From contig JAEOTA010000017.1 in NCBI GenBank assembly GCA_016840085.1, positions 34,411 to 98,410 of the forward strand: 64,000 nucleotides of DNA, written 5' to 3'. The translations under genes and the position numbers were made by a program. A model generated the notes under the pieces. It saw only the letters and a list, made by a program, of their open reading frames with translations, was not told where the DNA came from and ran no database searches. Positions 33,710 through 42,819 of this stretch are shown in pieces. Position 1 is the stretch's first letter; each line of letters opens with the position of its first letter. Origin of the DNA: Promethearchaeota archaeon. GTDB lineage: Archaea > Asgardarchaeota > Lokiarchaeia > Sigyniarchaeales > SOKP01.

Positions 33710-36682
33710 ATGGATTTAAGAAGGGTTTTATACAGATTCAAAAAACGATTAAATTTGCAATTCCTCAAGCATTCTTGGCTTGATCTCAAACGTGATAAAG
33801 GAAAAGCAATATTTGGCATTTCTGGTATTGCTATTTCATTGTTTTTACTCACTACAATCGGAACACTAAATGATACTGTAAATTATAATTATTTATTATA
33901 TACAACGTCAACAACCGGTCAAGCTGATATAATGATCACAAGAACAATTCAAACAGATTTAACATTTGATCCTTTTTTTGATGAAGATTTGATAAATAAT
34001 GAATTAAAGGATATTGAGGGAATAAACGAATTATTTCCTCGAATACTAATGCTTGTGGAGGTTTCTTCTGATAATGGAAATTCAAGTAGTTCTTTAGAAC
34101 TATATGGATTTAACTTTGAGAAAGAGGCGAGTAATGGGAATATAGGGGATTTAATTATTGTTAATGAAAATGGAGAAGAAACAAATGAAATTTACAATAA
34201 TATACCTAAAGAAGGGGAATGTGTGATATTGTGGAATGTTGCTGAGATATTAAACATTACAAGAGGAGATACCATCTATTTAGAATACCAAACTTATGAA
34301 TTAAATTTAATAGTCGCAGAAATTTGTATTCAAAATTTAAAATTCATGCAATTCGAAAATACATTAATACTTGTTAATTTAGAACAAGTTCAATCATTTT
34401 TTCAACGGGAAGAACAAATAAATCTTATTGTTGGCACTATTAACAATCCTAAATCTATCTATGATGCCAGTGATTTGAAAAAAACAACACGAAAATTAAG
34501 AAAGATTAGTGCAAGGGTTCAGGATCGATTAGATCTTAATGAGTTTTCTGTTAATTTACCTAAATTAGAAGAACTTGAAGCAGGACAATTCACATTAATG
34601 ACAGTAAGTATAATTTTTTGGGTGATTACAATTCTTTCCATGCTTATTACAGCTATTTTAATAAATAGCATCCTATCCACATCTGCTGAAGAAAGAGTGA
34701 GGGAGTTCGGAATCACTAGAGTTGTTGGGAGTAAAAAATCATATCCTATGAAAATAGTTCTTTTTGAAGGCTTAATGATGGGATCAATAGGTGCAATCAT
34801 AGGTATGGTTCTTGGAGTCTCTTTTATTCAACTAATTGCTCAAAACCTATTTGATTTATATAATTTTGAATTTGAATTCGCAGAAGTTAAATGGGTAACT
34901 AAACCACAAACTCTAATAATGACATTTTCAATTGGTGCTGTGGTTTCATTAGTAGTTGCTTTATTACCTGCTTTAAAAACAAGAAGGATTAATTTGATTA
35001 AAGCAATTACACCGTTTCAAACAAAGGAGGAGGGATGGGAAGTTAAAAAAGAAGGAAGTATGAACATTAAAAGTTTTATGGTGGGTATCGCAGTAGCCAC
35101 TATAGGTATGATTGTTTTTATATTATTACCAAATATTTTTGTAACAGGGGATTTTATGTTGATAATGGCTCTTTTTGTAGGATTGATTGCGGCTATATTA
35201 ATTGGATTAGTTTTTGCATCTGTTGGAATCGTTCCACTAATCCAAAAGTTATTTTTGGGAGCCATTTCACCTGCAATAAAGAAATATAGTAACATTATAA
35301 ACATTTCTCTAAAAAGATATAGAAGACGCAATACAAGTACAGTTGTAATGTTTGCAATAAGCTTTTCTTTCATTTTTTTTATTACAAGTGTATCAGAAAT
35401 GGAATCTGAAAATATGGCTTTAAATTTGGAATTTCAATATGGAGCAGATTTGGTTTTAATGAATCAAGAATTATCCAATGAAGAATATGCTTTAACACGT
35501 GAAATAGTTGAAAATCTTAAGGATTTATCAGGAATAGAAAAAATTGCAATTTCTCTTCATAATACATTTGATTTGCAAGCTACATTATCCGCTATATTCG
35601 ATGTATCTGAAGGACAGGCCACTTTTGGTGGGGGAGGATCAGAAGAAGCGATGATGGATTTATTTCAATTCTATGCCGCACAAGAAGAATTAAAATTTCA
35701 AACAACAGCAGGAGATTTAATGGATTTTGATAAGGTTGATGCAGGTTTTATCGGGATTAATGAAGATTTTGTTGATTTAATTGATAAAAATTTAATAATT
35801 TGGAAAAGTGAAGGAAGCAGCACTAGCTATTCTTTTAACCAATTATTTACTCATAATGATACTTGTATTGTTGCTAAGTCTATCGCCAGTTTAATTGGTG
35901 TTCACGATGTAGGGCAAAAAATCCGTATAACTTTTTATGATCCCATAGATCCAAATGATAGAGGAACTCCCTATAATTTAACGGTTGTAGGAATCTCTGG
36001 AGGCATTCCTGGTTTCTTCAACTTTAGAACTAATGAAATGTCTGCCAGTGGTGGCGGAGTCATGGTTTCATTAGAAAATTATATGAGATTAATGAAAGTT
36101 GAAAATCCAGGAGAACCTAATATGATTGTAGATAAAGCGTTTATAAATTTAATAGATAAAACTGAAGATAATATTAAAGAAACAAAGGAAGATATTAAAT
36201 TGATATATCAAGATAAAGATTTCATTATTGATGATGCAATCTCAAAAATCAATTTCATGGAAGCAATGACTGAAAGACAAGCATTCTTGATGGAATTAAT
36301 TTTAACCTTTACAATAATAATCAGCATTTTTGGTTTAGTTAGTAGTATGTACGCAATAATGTTAGAAAGAAAATTTGAAATAGGAATAATTCGTGCTATA
36401 GGCTTAAAAACTCGGAATGTGCGTAATATGTTTTTAATAGAAAGTATGATCATCCTAATAGGATCGGGTATAATGGGCACAATTATTGGAACGTATACTG
36501 CGTACCTCCTAGAGACAAATATGGGCCTTATGACTGAAATGCCAGTTATTTTTTCTATTCCAATGGAAACATTACTCAGAGTTTTTATCATCTCAATTTC
36601 TGTGGGAATTTTAGGAACATATATTATTCTTATAAAACTCAGTAGGGAAACTATCATGGACATTTTCCGCCAGACATTTTAA
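33710..36682 (+). CDS. FtsX-type ABC transporter permease 2
   Basis: A 990-residue paralogue of the permease at 21885, with the same two-core layout: TM1 near residue 40-62, a 230-residue ectodomain, three TMs with the coupling segment EERVREFGITRVVGSKKSY, a central TM set, a second ectodomain and the C-terminal segment ERKFEIGIIRAIGLKTRNV followed by three TMs. Shared motifs such as RRNTSTVVMFAISFSF confirm the relation. No second ATPase gene is present, so it should share the ATPase at 20697. It starts 33 bases after the subtilase stop and closes the five-gene block. The two permeases could form a heterodimer or serve the two giant ectodomain proteins separately. Confidence 0.85.
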   Translation: MDLRRVLYRFKKRLNLQFLKHSWLDLKRDKGKAIFGISGIAISLFLLTTIGTLNDTVNYNYLLYTTSTTGQADIMITRTIQTDLTFDPFFDEDLINNELKDIEGINELFPRILMLVEVSSDNGNSSSSLELYGFNFEKEASNGNIGDLIIVNENGEETNEIYNNIPKEGECVILWNVAEILNITRGDTIYLEYQTYELNLIVAEICIQNLKFMQFENTLILVNLEQVQSFFQREEQINLIVGTINNPKSIYDASDLKKTTRKLRKISARVQDRLDLNEFSVNLPKLEELEAGQFTLMTVSIIFWVITILSMLITAILINSILSTSAEERVREFGITRVVGSKKSYPMKIVLFEGLMMGSIGAIIGMVLGVSFIQLIAQNLFDLYNFEFEFAEVKWVTKPQTLIMTFSIGAVVSLVVALLPALKTRRINLIKAITPFQTKEEGWEVKKEGSMNIKSFMVGIAVATIGMIVFILLPNIFVTGDFMLIMALFVGLIAAILIGLVFASVGIVPLIQKLFLGAISPAIKKYSNIINISLKRYRRRNTSTVVMFAISFSFIFFITSVSEMESENMALNLEFQYGADLVLMNQELSNEEYALTREIVENLKDLSGIEKIAISLHNTFDLQATLSAIFDVSEGQATFGGGGSEEAMMDLFQFYAAQEELKFQTTAGDLMDFDKVDAGFIGINEDFVDLIDKNLIIWKSEGSSTSYSFNQLFTHNDTCIVAKSIASLIGVHDVGQKIRITFYDPIDPNDRGTPYNLTVVGISGGIPGFFNFRTNEMSASGGGVMVSLENYMRLMKVENPGEPNMIVDKAFINLIDKTEDNIKETKEDIKLIYQDKDFIIDDAISKINFMEAMTERQAFLMELILTFTIIISIFGLVSSMYAIMLERKFEIGIIRAIGLKTRNVRNMFLIESMIILIGSGIMGTIIGTYTAYLLETNMGLMTEMPVIFSIPMETLLRVFIISISVGILGTYIILIKLSRETIMDIFRQTF

Positions 36683-36848
36683 CTCTACTTTCTCCTATTT
36701 GTATTTCACATAATTTAAAAAATAAATTGTTTTTTATTGGGAAAAAAATAGTAAATTTATATTTAATGAGCATCTAGGTTATCAATTTTCTTAAAATCGT
36801 TAAAGAATAATATCAAATTTTATTAATAATTGTTTACATGAAGTTTGA

Positions 36849-36968
36849 ATCTATCTGCCTTTACAATTAATAGGTGAAAATTTAGTTGATGTAGGAGGTT
36901 ATTTACTTTTAGCAGGAGGAGATATAAGACATAATTCCGTTTGGAATATTTATACAATAATCAAATAA
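36849..36968 (+). pseudogene. Short gene fragment without start codon
   Basis: Inside the 304-base gap after the ABC block, 39 open codons between TGA and TAA read IYLPLQLIGENLVDVGGYLL, then LAGGDIRHNSVWNIYTIIK. The composition looks protein-like, but there is no ATG, GTG or TTG at its start. It is probably the tail of a decayed gene, or it may be chance. Confidence 0.25.
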
Positions 36969-36986
36969 GGTTAAAAATAGTAAGGT

Positions 36987-37571
36987 TTAAATGTTATCTT
37001 TTAAGAAATTTATCATTTTTTTTACTGCTTGACCTCGATGGGAAATCTTATTTTTCTCTTCTGTAGTTAGCTCAGCAAATGTTTTTTTGTTTTTATCAGG
37101 TATAAAAATGGGATCAAAACCGAATCCTCCCTTACCTTTAATACTTTTAGAAACTTTCCCTTTTATATCACCTTCAAATAAAAATATTTTGTCTAGCGGT
37201 TTATAATATAAACAAGTAATGGCTGAGAAATGAGCCCTTGATTTATCATAATCATTAATTAATTTTAATATCCCTTCATTACCTATTGTTTTTAAAACAT
37301 AAGAAGAATAAACACCAGGAAAACCTTTAAGAGGAGAATCTACAAAAAATCCAGCATCTTCAACAAAAAAGGAGCTTTCAATCTTTTCTTTCACACTATT
37401 TAACTTAAATAAAGCAACCTCTTTGATAGAATTTGCTTGAATTTCAATAGCTTTAGTATCTATCTGATTTAAAGTATAATTTACTTTTTCTTGTTTAAAG
37501 AGATTTGATACTTCATTGTATTTATGCATATTTCCAGTTACAAAATAAATGATATTTTGATCTTTACTCAT
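36987..37571 (-). CDS. rdgB: XTP/dITP pyrophosphatase (RdgB/HAM1 family)
   Basis: A 194-residue enzyme that hydrolyses non-canonical purine triphosphates (ITP, dITP, XTP) to monophosphate and pyrophosphate, keeping inosine and xanthosine out of nucleic acids. All family landmarks are present in order: FVTGNMHKYNEV at the N-terminus, EDAGFFVDSPLKGFPGVYSS with the metal-binding EDAG, GKGGFGFDPIFIP, and SHRGQAVKKM near the end. The length is standard. It is a cytosolic dimer in known members. The gene faces away from uS15, with about 160 bases between them carrying both promoters. Confidence 0.95.
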   Translation of the reverse strand: MSKDQNIIYFVTGNMHKYNEVSNLFKQEKVNYTLNQIDTKAIEIQANSIKEVALFKLNSVKEKIESSFFVEDAGFFVDSPLKGFPGVYSSYVLKTIGNEGILKLINDYDKSRAHFSAITCLYYKPLDKIFLFEGDIKGKVSKSIKGKGGFGFDPIFIPDKNKKTFAELTTEEKNKISHRGQAVKKMINFLKDNI

Positions 37572-37729
37572 AATTACTATAAGAGCTTAAGATTTATTTA
37601 GATATTCAAGTTTAAAGGAGATGGAATAAGCTGTATGAATTAACTTTCCAAAAGTTTATTTTGTATATTTCTTTATTTACTTTATATCATTTCTTATAAG
37701 AACTGCAAAATCGAAGGAAGAAAACAAAA

Positions 37730-38188
37730 ATGGCTCGGATGCATTCTAGAAAGCGTGGAAGATCGGGTAGTACTCGCCCTGGGCGCCTTGAGAAGCCTTT
37801 TTGGGTGGAACTCTCATCTGATGAGGTTGAGAGTGAAGTTATTAAGTTAGCTCGAAGAGGACATTCGAAATCAATGATAGGAACAATTATGAGAGACTCT
37901 CGAGGAGTACCTCTAGTTAAAATTGTAACAGGCAAAAAGGTTAGTCATATACTTACAGAGAATGAAATTGAAACCCCACTTCCGGAAGACCTCTCAAATT
38001 TAGTACGAAAAGCGTTGAATATTAGAAAACATCTTGAGACTAATCATAAGGATTTAGAATCTAGTAAAGGCTTAAACAGGACTGAATCGAAAATCTATCG
38101 ATTGATAAAGTATTATAAAAGAAAGAAAGTATTAGCTCAAGACTTTAAGTATGATCCCGAGAAGATAAGAACATTGATAGCAAGATAG
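37730..38188 (+). CDS. rps15: 30S ribosomal protein uS15 (S15/S13e)
   Basis: A 152-residue archaeal/eukaryotic-type uS15. The N-terminal extension MARMHSRKRGRSGSTRP, with WVELSSDEVE and LARRGHSKSMIG, is typical of archaea and eukaryotes and absent from bacterial S15. The core helical domain is in LPEDLSNLVRKALNIRKHL, and the conserved C-terminal helices in TESKIYRLIKYYKRKK. It binds the central domain of 16S rRNA early in small-subunit assembly. The ATG follows GGAAGAAAACAAAA. The eS1 gene begins 14 bases downstream after GGGAGG, so these two ribosomal genes are an operon. Confidence 0.95.
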   Translation: MARMHSRKRGRSGSTRPGRLEKPFWVELSSDEVESEVIKLARRGHSKSMIGTIMRDSRGVPLVKIVTGKKVSHILTENEIETPLPEDLSNLVRKALNIRKHLETNHKDLESSKGLNRTESKIYRLIKYYKRKKVLAQDFKYDPEKIRTLIAR

Positions 38189-38202
38189 AGGGAGGATTTA
38201 AA

Positions 38203-38991
38203 ATGAGTTCAAGAGCAAGGAAAAAGAAAACAAAAGTAAAAAAAATCTCATTCAAAGACAAGCATTGGTATAATGTAATTACCCCTAAGATCTTTAACTT
38301 TAAATCCATTGGCGAAATTATAGGTTTGGAAGATACTTTAATTGGAAGAACTGTGGAAACTTTATTATTTGACTTTACAAATAAATATAGTGATATTAGC
38401 CTTAAACTTAGGTTCCAAATAACAGATATTAATGAAGAGGCAAAAAAGTGTAATACTGTCTTTCAGGGACATGCTTATACGAATGATTATATAAGATCTT
38501 TGATAGGAAGAGGCAGTTCTAAAATCCAGACAATAATTAATCTTACGACTAAAGATAAATATATATTTCGTGTAACTACAATTTGCACTACTATTAAAAA
38601 AGCACGAAGTTCCCAAATTGTTTTAATTAGGAAAATCATAAGAGAGATTTTACAGGAGTTTGCTAAATCATTAAACCACGAAAAATTTATAGGAGGTATT
38701 ATTTTTGGAGAGTTCCAAAACCAAATCCTACGTGTAGCAAAAACCATATATCCTTTATCAAATTGCGTAATAGTTAAAAGTAAACTTATTTCAATACCTG
38801 AGGGAGGAGAAGATAAAGAAATTCCAGATGACCAATTTGAAATTGTTGAAATTGATATTAAGAGATCTCGAAAATCAGAAATAAGAAGATCTGAACGTAT
38901 TAATGTCAAGAAACTCGCACAAACTAAATATAAAGCAAAAAAAACTGAAGACATTTCAGAAAAAGAAAGTGAATCCGAAGAATTAGATTAA
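38203..38991 (+). CDS. rps3ae: 30S ribosomal protein eS1 (S3Ae)
   Basis: A 262-residue member of the eS1 family, found only in archaea and eukaryotes. KHWYNVITPKIFNFKSIGEI at residues 21-40 is the family's conserved start, followed by LKLRFQITDI and FQGHAYTNDYIRSLIGRGSS. The last 60 residues are charged (SRKSEIRRSERINVKKLA and an acidic tail), longer than in many archaeal eS1 proteins. It sits at the platform of the small subunit. A GGGAGGATTTAAA ribosome-binding site precedes the ATG. It is co-transcribed with uS15. Confidence 0.95.
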   Translation: MSSRARKKKTKVKKISFKDKHWYNVITPKIFNFKSIGEIIGLEDTLIGRTVETLLFDFTNKYSDISLKLRFQITDINEEAKKCNTVFQGHAYTNDYIRSLIGRGSSKIQTIINLTTKDKYIFRVTTICTTIKKARSSQIVLIRKIIREILQEFAKSLNHEKFIGGIIFGEFQNQILRVAKTIYPLSNCVIVKSKLISIPEGGEDKEIPDDQFEIVEIDIKRSRKSEIRRSERINVKKLAQTKYKAKKTEDISEKESESEELD

Positions 38992-39129
38992 AATAATCCT
39001 AAATAAAAGCTCTTTTTTATCAATTTATTTAGAGTTAAACTAATTTATTTACTTAAAACTTTTAAATTAATATTAACTGTTATTTGTGAAAGTTTTTTAT
39101 AGTAAATTGAAATTATTAAAACTAGAATT

Positions 39130-40893
39130 ATGTCAACTCAAGAAGGAAATCGAAATAATCTATATTCTTTTGATGATTTTTTATTTGTTAGAAATCATTT
39201 TAATTATTATTGTGATGATGATTTCTTTCAAGCATTAGTCAAGAAGTTCACTGGAGACGAATTTGAGAAGATAGATAGGGATCTTCGAGCACTTTCTGAT
39301 TATGTATCTTTTAGATTTAGAGATCTTGCGGATAAAGCAAATGAACTTGAAAATAGAATAAAAGTTACTAAAGTAAAACATTATGATGCTCACAATCACC
39401 GTATTGATCGAATAGAACGTTGCTTAGAAACTGAAATCCTTGAACGCGAAATTTTCAGTCTTGGTCTCTTTGACCAAGCGCGTAATACCCCATGGAGTAG
39501 GTTTACAAAGATGTTTTTACTTTATCAAAATGGTGAGGCTGGTGTGATGTGCCCTATTGCTTGTACTCACGGGATGGTTTGGTTGATGCAAAAATATGAG
39601 AAATCATTAGATTTTGAAGCTAAAAGTATCCTTAATTCTGTCAGAGATGGAGTTAATGGTGATTATAAGCTTGGAGCTCAATTTGTAAGTGAAATTCAAG
39701 GTGGGAGTGATGTTCCAGCAAATTTAGTTGAAGCTGTTTTCGAAAAGGAAAAGGGTTCTGACGGTTATTCAAATGTTTGGCGTCTTTATGGTCAAAAATT
39801 TTTTTGTTCCGCAATGCATTCAGATTATGCAGTAGTCACAGCAAAACCAAAAGGAAAAGAATCATCTACTAGAGTTGCAGCATTTGTAGTTCCTTCTTGG
39901 CTTCCTGGTAATAAAGATAATGAAATTAGAAACTCTTTCACTATTGATAGGTTAAAGCAAAAATTAGGAACTGCTGAATTACCAACAGCAGAAATAACTT
40001 ATAATGGAGCAGTAGCGTATCCTATAGGACCTCTTGAAAAAGGACTGGCAAACATTGTAGGAATCGTTCTTTCATTATCTAGACTTCATGTCGCTTTTGG
40101 AATGGCAGCAGGTGCCCTACGGGTCGCAAGAGAAGCAATGCTATATTCACAATTTCGAAATGCTTTTGGAATTCCAGTTTCTTCTTTCCCATTGATGATT
40201 AATCAGATTAATGATTTAGATCATTTTGCAAAAAGATCTGCTGCTGGAGCATTTAAAGTATATTCAGAATATATTCATTTTGGAGAAGATTTGATTAGTG
40301 GGATAAGAGATTTAGAAAATATTGAGAATCTCGAAGAACGTAAGAGACGCTTTAGATTACGTGAATTAGTTATGTTGCAGAAAATTGTAGTAGCAGATGA
40401 AGCTCCTGCTATGATAAGAAAAGCAATTTCATTCTTTGGAGGTCATGGAATTATGGAAGATTTCTTATCTTTTCCACGTTTGCATCGTGATTCATTAATT
40501 ATGGAGCTCTGGGAAGGCCCTCGGCTTGTTCTTTTAACACAAATCCATCGTGACTTTCAGAGAGTAAAAGAGTGGTATTCTCCTGAAGAATTCTGCCGGG
40601 ATTTGCTTGAAGGTGTTGATAAGGACACAATTGAAAATTATACCAATGAGTTTTCAAGAATTATATCTCATGATAGTCTTTTAAGAAATAATGAAGAAAC
40701 ATTAAGAATATGTAGAGATTGGGAAGAATTCTCCACAAAACTATTTATACAATACCAAAAACAAGCTCTTGAGGAATTAGATTTTCATGAAAAACCTTTA
40801 AAATTCTCAAAATTATTGCGTAAATTTAAAAAAAGTGAGTTATTAAAATCTGGAAGTACTAAAAAGGGGAATTCTATTGAAATTATAGAATAA
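39130..40893 (+). CDS. Acyl-CoA dehydrogenase (AidB-like branch)
   Basis: A 587-residue FAD flavoprotein, longer than the usual 380-residue short-chain enzymes. The N-terminal helical domain includes ARNTPWSRFTKMFLLYQNGE and the flavin-interacting CPIACTHGMVWLMQKYE, characteristic of the AidB-like subfamily. The beta domain has SEIQGGSDVPAN and VWRLYGQKFFCSAMHSDYAV. The C-terminal helical domain has the FGGHGIMEDF segment and the LIMELWEGPR region that corresponds to the catalytic base area. About 60 extra residues end the protein. It likely oxidises acyl-CoA in fatty- or amino-acid degradation. No beta-oxidation partner lies nearby. Confidence 0.85.
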   Translation: MSTQEGNRNNLYSFDDFLFVRNHFNYYCDDDFFQALVKKFTGDEFEKIDRDLRALSDYVSFRFRDLADKANELENRIKVTKVKHYDAHNHRIDRIERCLETEILEREIFSLGLFDQARNTPWSRFTKMFLLYQNGEAGVMCPIACTHGMVWLMQKYEKSLDFEAKSILNSVRDGVNGDYKLGAQFVSEIQGGSDVPANLVEAVFEKEKGSDGYSNVWRLYGQKFFCSAMHSDYAVVTAKPKGKESSTRVAAFVVPSWLPGNKDNEIRNSFTIDRLKQKLGTAELPTAEITYNGAVAYPIGPLEKGLANIVGIVLSLSRLHVAFGMAAGALRVAREAMLYSQFRNAFGIPVSSFPLMINQINDLDHFAKRSAAGAFKVYSEYIHFGEDLISGIRDLENIENLEERKRRFRLRELVMLQKIVVADEAPAMIRKAISFFGGHGIMEDFLSFPRLHRDSLIMELWEGPRLVLLTQIHRDFQRVKEWYSPEEFCRDLLEGVDKDTIENYTNEFSRIISHDSLLRNNEETLRICRDWEEFSTKLFIQYQKQALEELDFHEKPLKFSKLLRKFKKSELLKSGSTKKGNSIEIIE

Positions 40894-40902
40894 ATGTTTT
40901 AT

Positions 40903-41796
40903 TTAATGATCAAACTCTTTAATGATTTCTGAAAGATGTTGTTTTAAATGTTTAAAAGGTCTTAAATCGCCTGTAAATTCTTGTTGAAAAATTGAATCCG
41001 CTGACATTTTACTTTTGAGATCTTTAAAAACATTTTTTATTCTATAAAAATCTCCAGATGCTATAAAATCTAATGAATATCCATCTATATTTCCAAATAA
41101 TATTATTTTTTTACTCTCTTCTTCTTCTGTATCATAAAGATGAATTTCTTTAATTTTCGTTTTTGCGCGGATTTGTGTATTCATAGATATAGTTGCTAAT
41201 TTTGCAGAAAGATCTGATGAAAATAATTCTATATTTTCATAAGTCCTTTCTTGCTCTATATTTTTTAAAAGATCTACATCATATAATTGTGAAATGATTG
41301 GTAAACCCTGAGAAGATATACCAGCATAGAGAATTTTATTATTAAAATTATTATCTTTGTCATTAAATATTATCTCTTCTTCTAAAGGCTCCGTATATTT
41401 ATCTTCTAAATAGGTTGCTATTAAGGATATAATTTCTTCAAATGTTGATTCTTCAGAAGCATGTTTTAACGCTGTAAATTTTTTAAATTGAATATTCACC
41501 TGTGTGCTAAATTCATCTAACATTTCAAAAGCTTCACTTGACCCTGTATCAAAATCTCCTACGATGCAGAAGAATAAGTTTTGGTTTAAATTTGTGATTA
41601 TATGTTTGACAAGTATCTTTTCCCTTCCAATTTTTGGATTTTTCAAGGAGATTTTTTTCAAACGCCAAGTATATCTTGGATTTATACTTCTTAAAAGTTT
41701 TTCTATAAATAGAACTACTTCAAAAGCATTATATTTATTTTCATCTGAACAATAAAGAATTTCATCTTCTAAAATAATTGTAAAACCAGAGATCAT
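40903..41796 (-). CDS. Longin-like / roadblock-like domain protein, tentative
   Basis: A 297-residue soluble protein with two alpha/beta halves. The first (1-120) begins with two strands (GFTIILEDEILYCSDENKY) followed by a helix and more strands ending in NLFFCIVGDFDTGSSEAFEM and a helix, as in longin domains. The second (about 150-285) restarts with ILYAGISSQGLPIISQLYD, a helix with LFSSDLSAKLATIS, then strands KIIL and a long helix, again longin- or roadblock-like. Such proteins are abundant in Asgard archaea and are thought to bind small GTPases or vesicle-type machinery. No GTPase gene is adjacent. The fold assignment is by pattern only. Confidence 0.45.
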   Translation of the reverse strand: MISGFTIILEDEILYCSDENKYNAFEVVLFIEKLLRSINPRYTWRLKKISLKNPKIGREKILVKHIITNLNQNLFFCIVGDFDTGSSEAFEMLDEFSTQVNIQFKKFTALKHASEESTFEEIISLIATYLEDKYTEPLEEEIIFNDKDNNFNNKILYAGISSQGLPIISQLYDVDLLKNIEQERTYENIELFSSDLSAKLATISMNTQIRAKTKIKEIHLYDTEEEESKKIILFGNIDGYSLDFIASGDFYRIKNVFKDLKSKMSADSIFQQEFTGDLRPFKHLKQHLSEIIKEFDH

Positions 41797-42016
41797 AGAG
41801 AAAACTCTAAAAAAGTAAAGATCAATTAATTAGCACTTATTATAGAAAAAATTATCGACTATTTTAATTCTTTATGATTTAATAGATTTAAGTGTTATTA
41901 GTACAAACAACTATAAAAATTCAGAAGTATAATTATAAATTTTATTAGAAATATCATCCTTAATGAATTAAGTATTAATAGAAGAGATTCTCAATTTAAA
42001 CGTAAAATTTATAGAA

Positions 42017-42796
42017 ATGATCGAGAAAAAAGCTATTGAAAAGGCTGCTAGATTATTATTGGATTCCAAAGCTGCTATTGTGCTAACAGGAGCAGGAATT
42101 TCAACGGAATCTGGTATACCTGATTTTAGAGGGGAAGATGGAATATGGAAAAAATATAAACCGGAGATTTACGGAAATATTCAAGCACTCTTAAAAGATC
42201 CTAGTAAATTTTGGCAGTTAGCAGAAGACGTAGCCCCTACATTATTTAATGCTGAACCAAATCCAGGTCATTATGCATTAGCTGAACTTGAAAAGATGAA
42301 TATAGTTAAAGCAATAATAACACAAAATATTGATGAGCTTCATCAGAAAGCGGGTGCTGTTATCGTTTATGAAGTACATGGAAATATTAACAGATTTTCA
42401 TGTATGGGATGCCGTGCAAGCTATATTAAAGAACAGATATTAAAAAAATTAAAAAAAGAGAAGCCGCCTCTATGTGATTTTTGTGCTATGCCATTAAGAC
42501 CCTCAGTAGTCCTATTTGGAGAAAATCTTCCAAATTTTGAAAAATATATGTCAGTTGATATAGCAAAAAAATCAGATTTGATGTTAATCGCTGGATCATC
42601 TTTATCTGTTGCTCCAGTATGTGATTTACCAATTTTTACTTTAGCTAATAAAGGAAAGCTAATTATTGTAAATAACCAACCAACATATATGGATGAAAAA
42701 GCTGAAGTTGTAATTAATAATAAAACCGGAATTGTACTCCCATTGATAGTAAAAGAAATCAAAAATATTAAATTTGAAAGAGGAAAACACTCTTAA
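42017..42796 (+). CDS. Sir2-family NAD-dependent protein deacylase
   Basis: A 259-residue sirtuin. Conserved motifs are GAGISTESGIPDFRG (NAD-binding), TQNIDELHQKAG, VHGN with the catalytic His, GSSLSVAPV, and a zinc module with CMGC and CDFC. The length matches class III and class U microbial sirtuins. It should remove acetyl or acyl groups from protein lysines using NAD. In archaea a known target is Alba, though this genome region instead shows a histone-fold protein at 47425. It is followed after 23 bases by the radical SAM gene. Confidence 0.95.
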   Translation: MIEKKAIEKAARLLLDSKAAIVLTGAGISTESGIPDFRGEDGIWKKYKPEIYGNIQALLKDPSKFWQLAEDVAPTLFNAEPNPGHYALAELEKMNIVKAIITQNIDELHQKAGAVIVYEVHGNINRFSCMGCRASYIKEQILKKLKKEKPPLCDFCAMPLRPSVVLFGENLPNFEKYMSVDIAKKSDLMLIAGSSLSVAPVCDLPIFTLANKGKLIIVNNQPTYMDEKAEVVINNKTGIVLPLIVKEIKNIKFERGKHS

Positions 42797-42819
42797 AAGT
42801 AATTAAATAAATTTTATCG

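Noticed and set aside
42421..42762. Antisense open frame within the sirtuin gene
   Set aside because: The sirtuin frame carries all catalytic motifs across this range.
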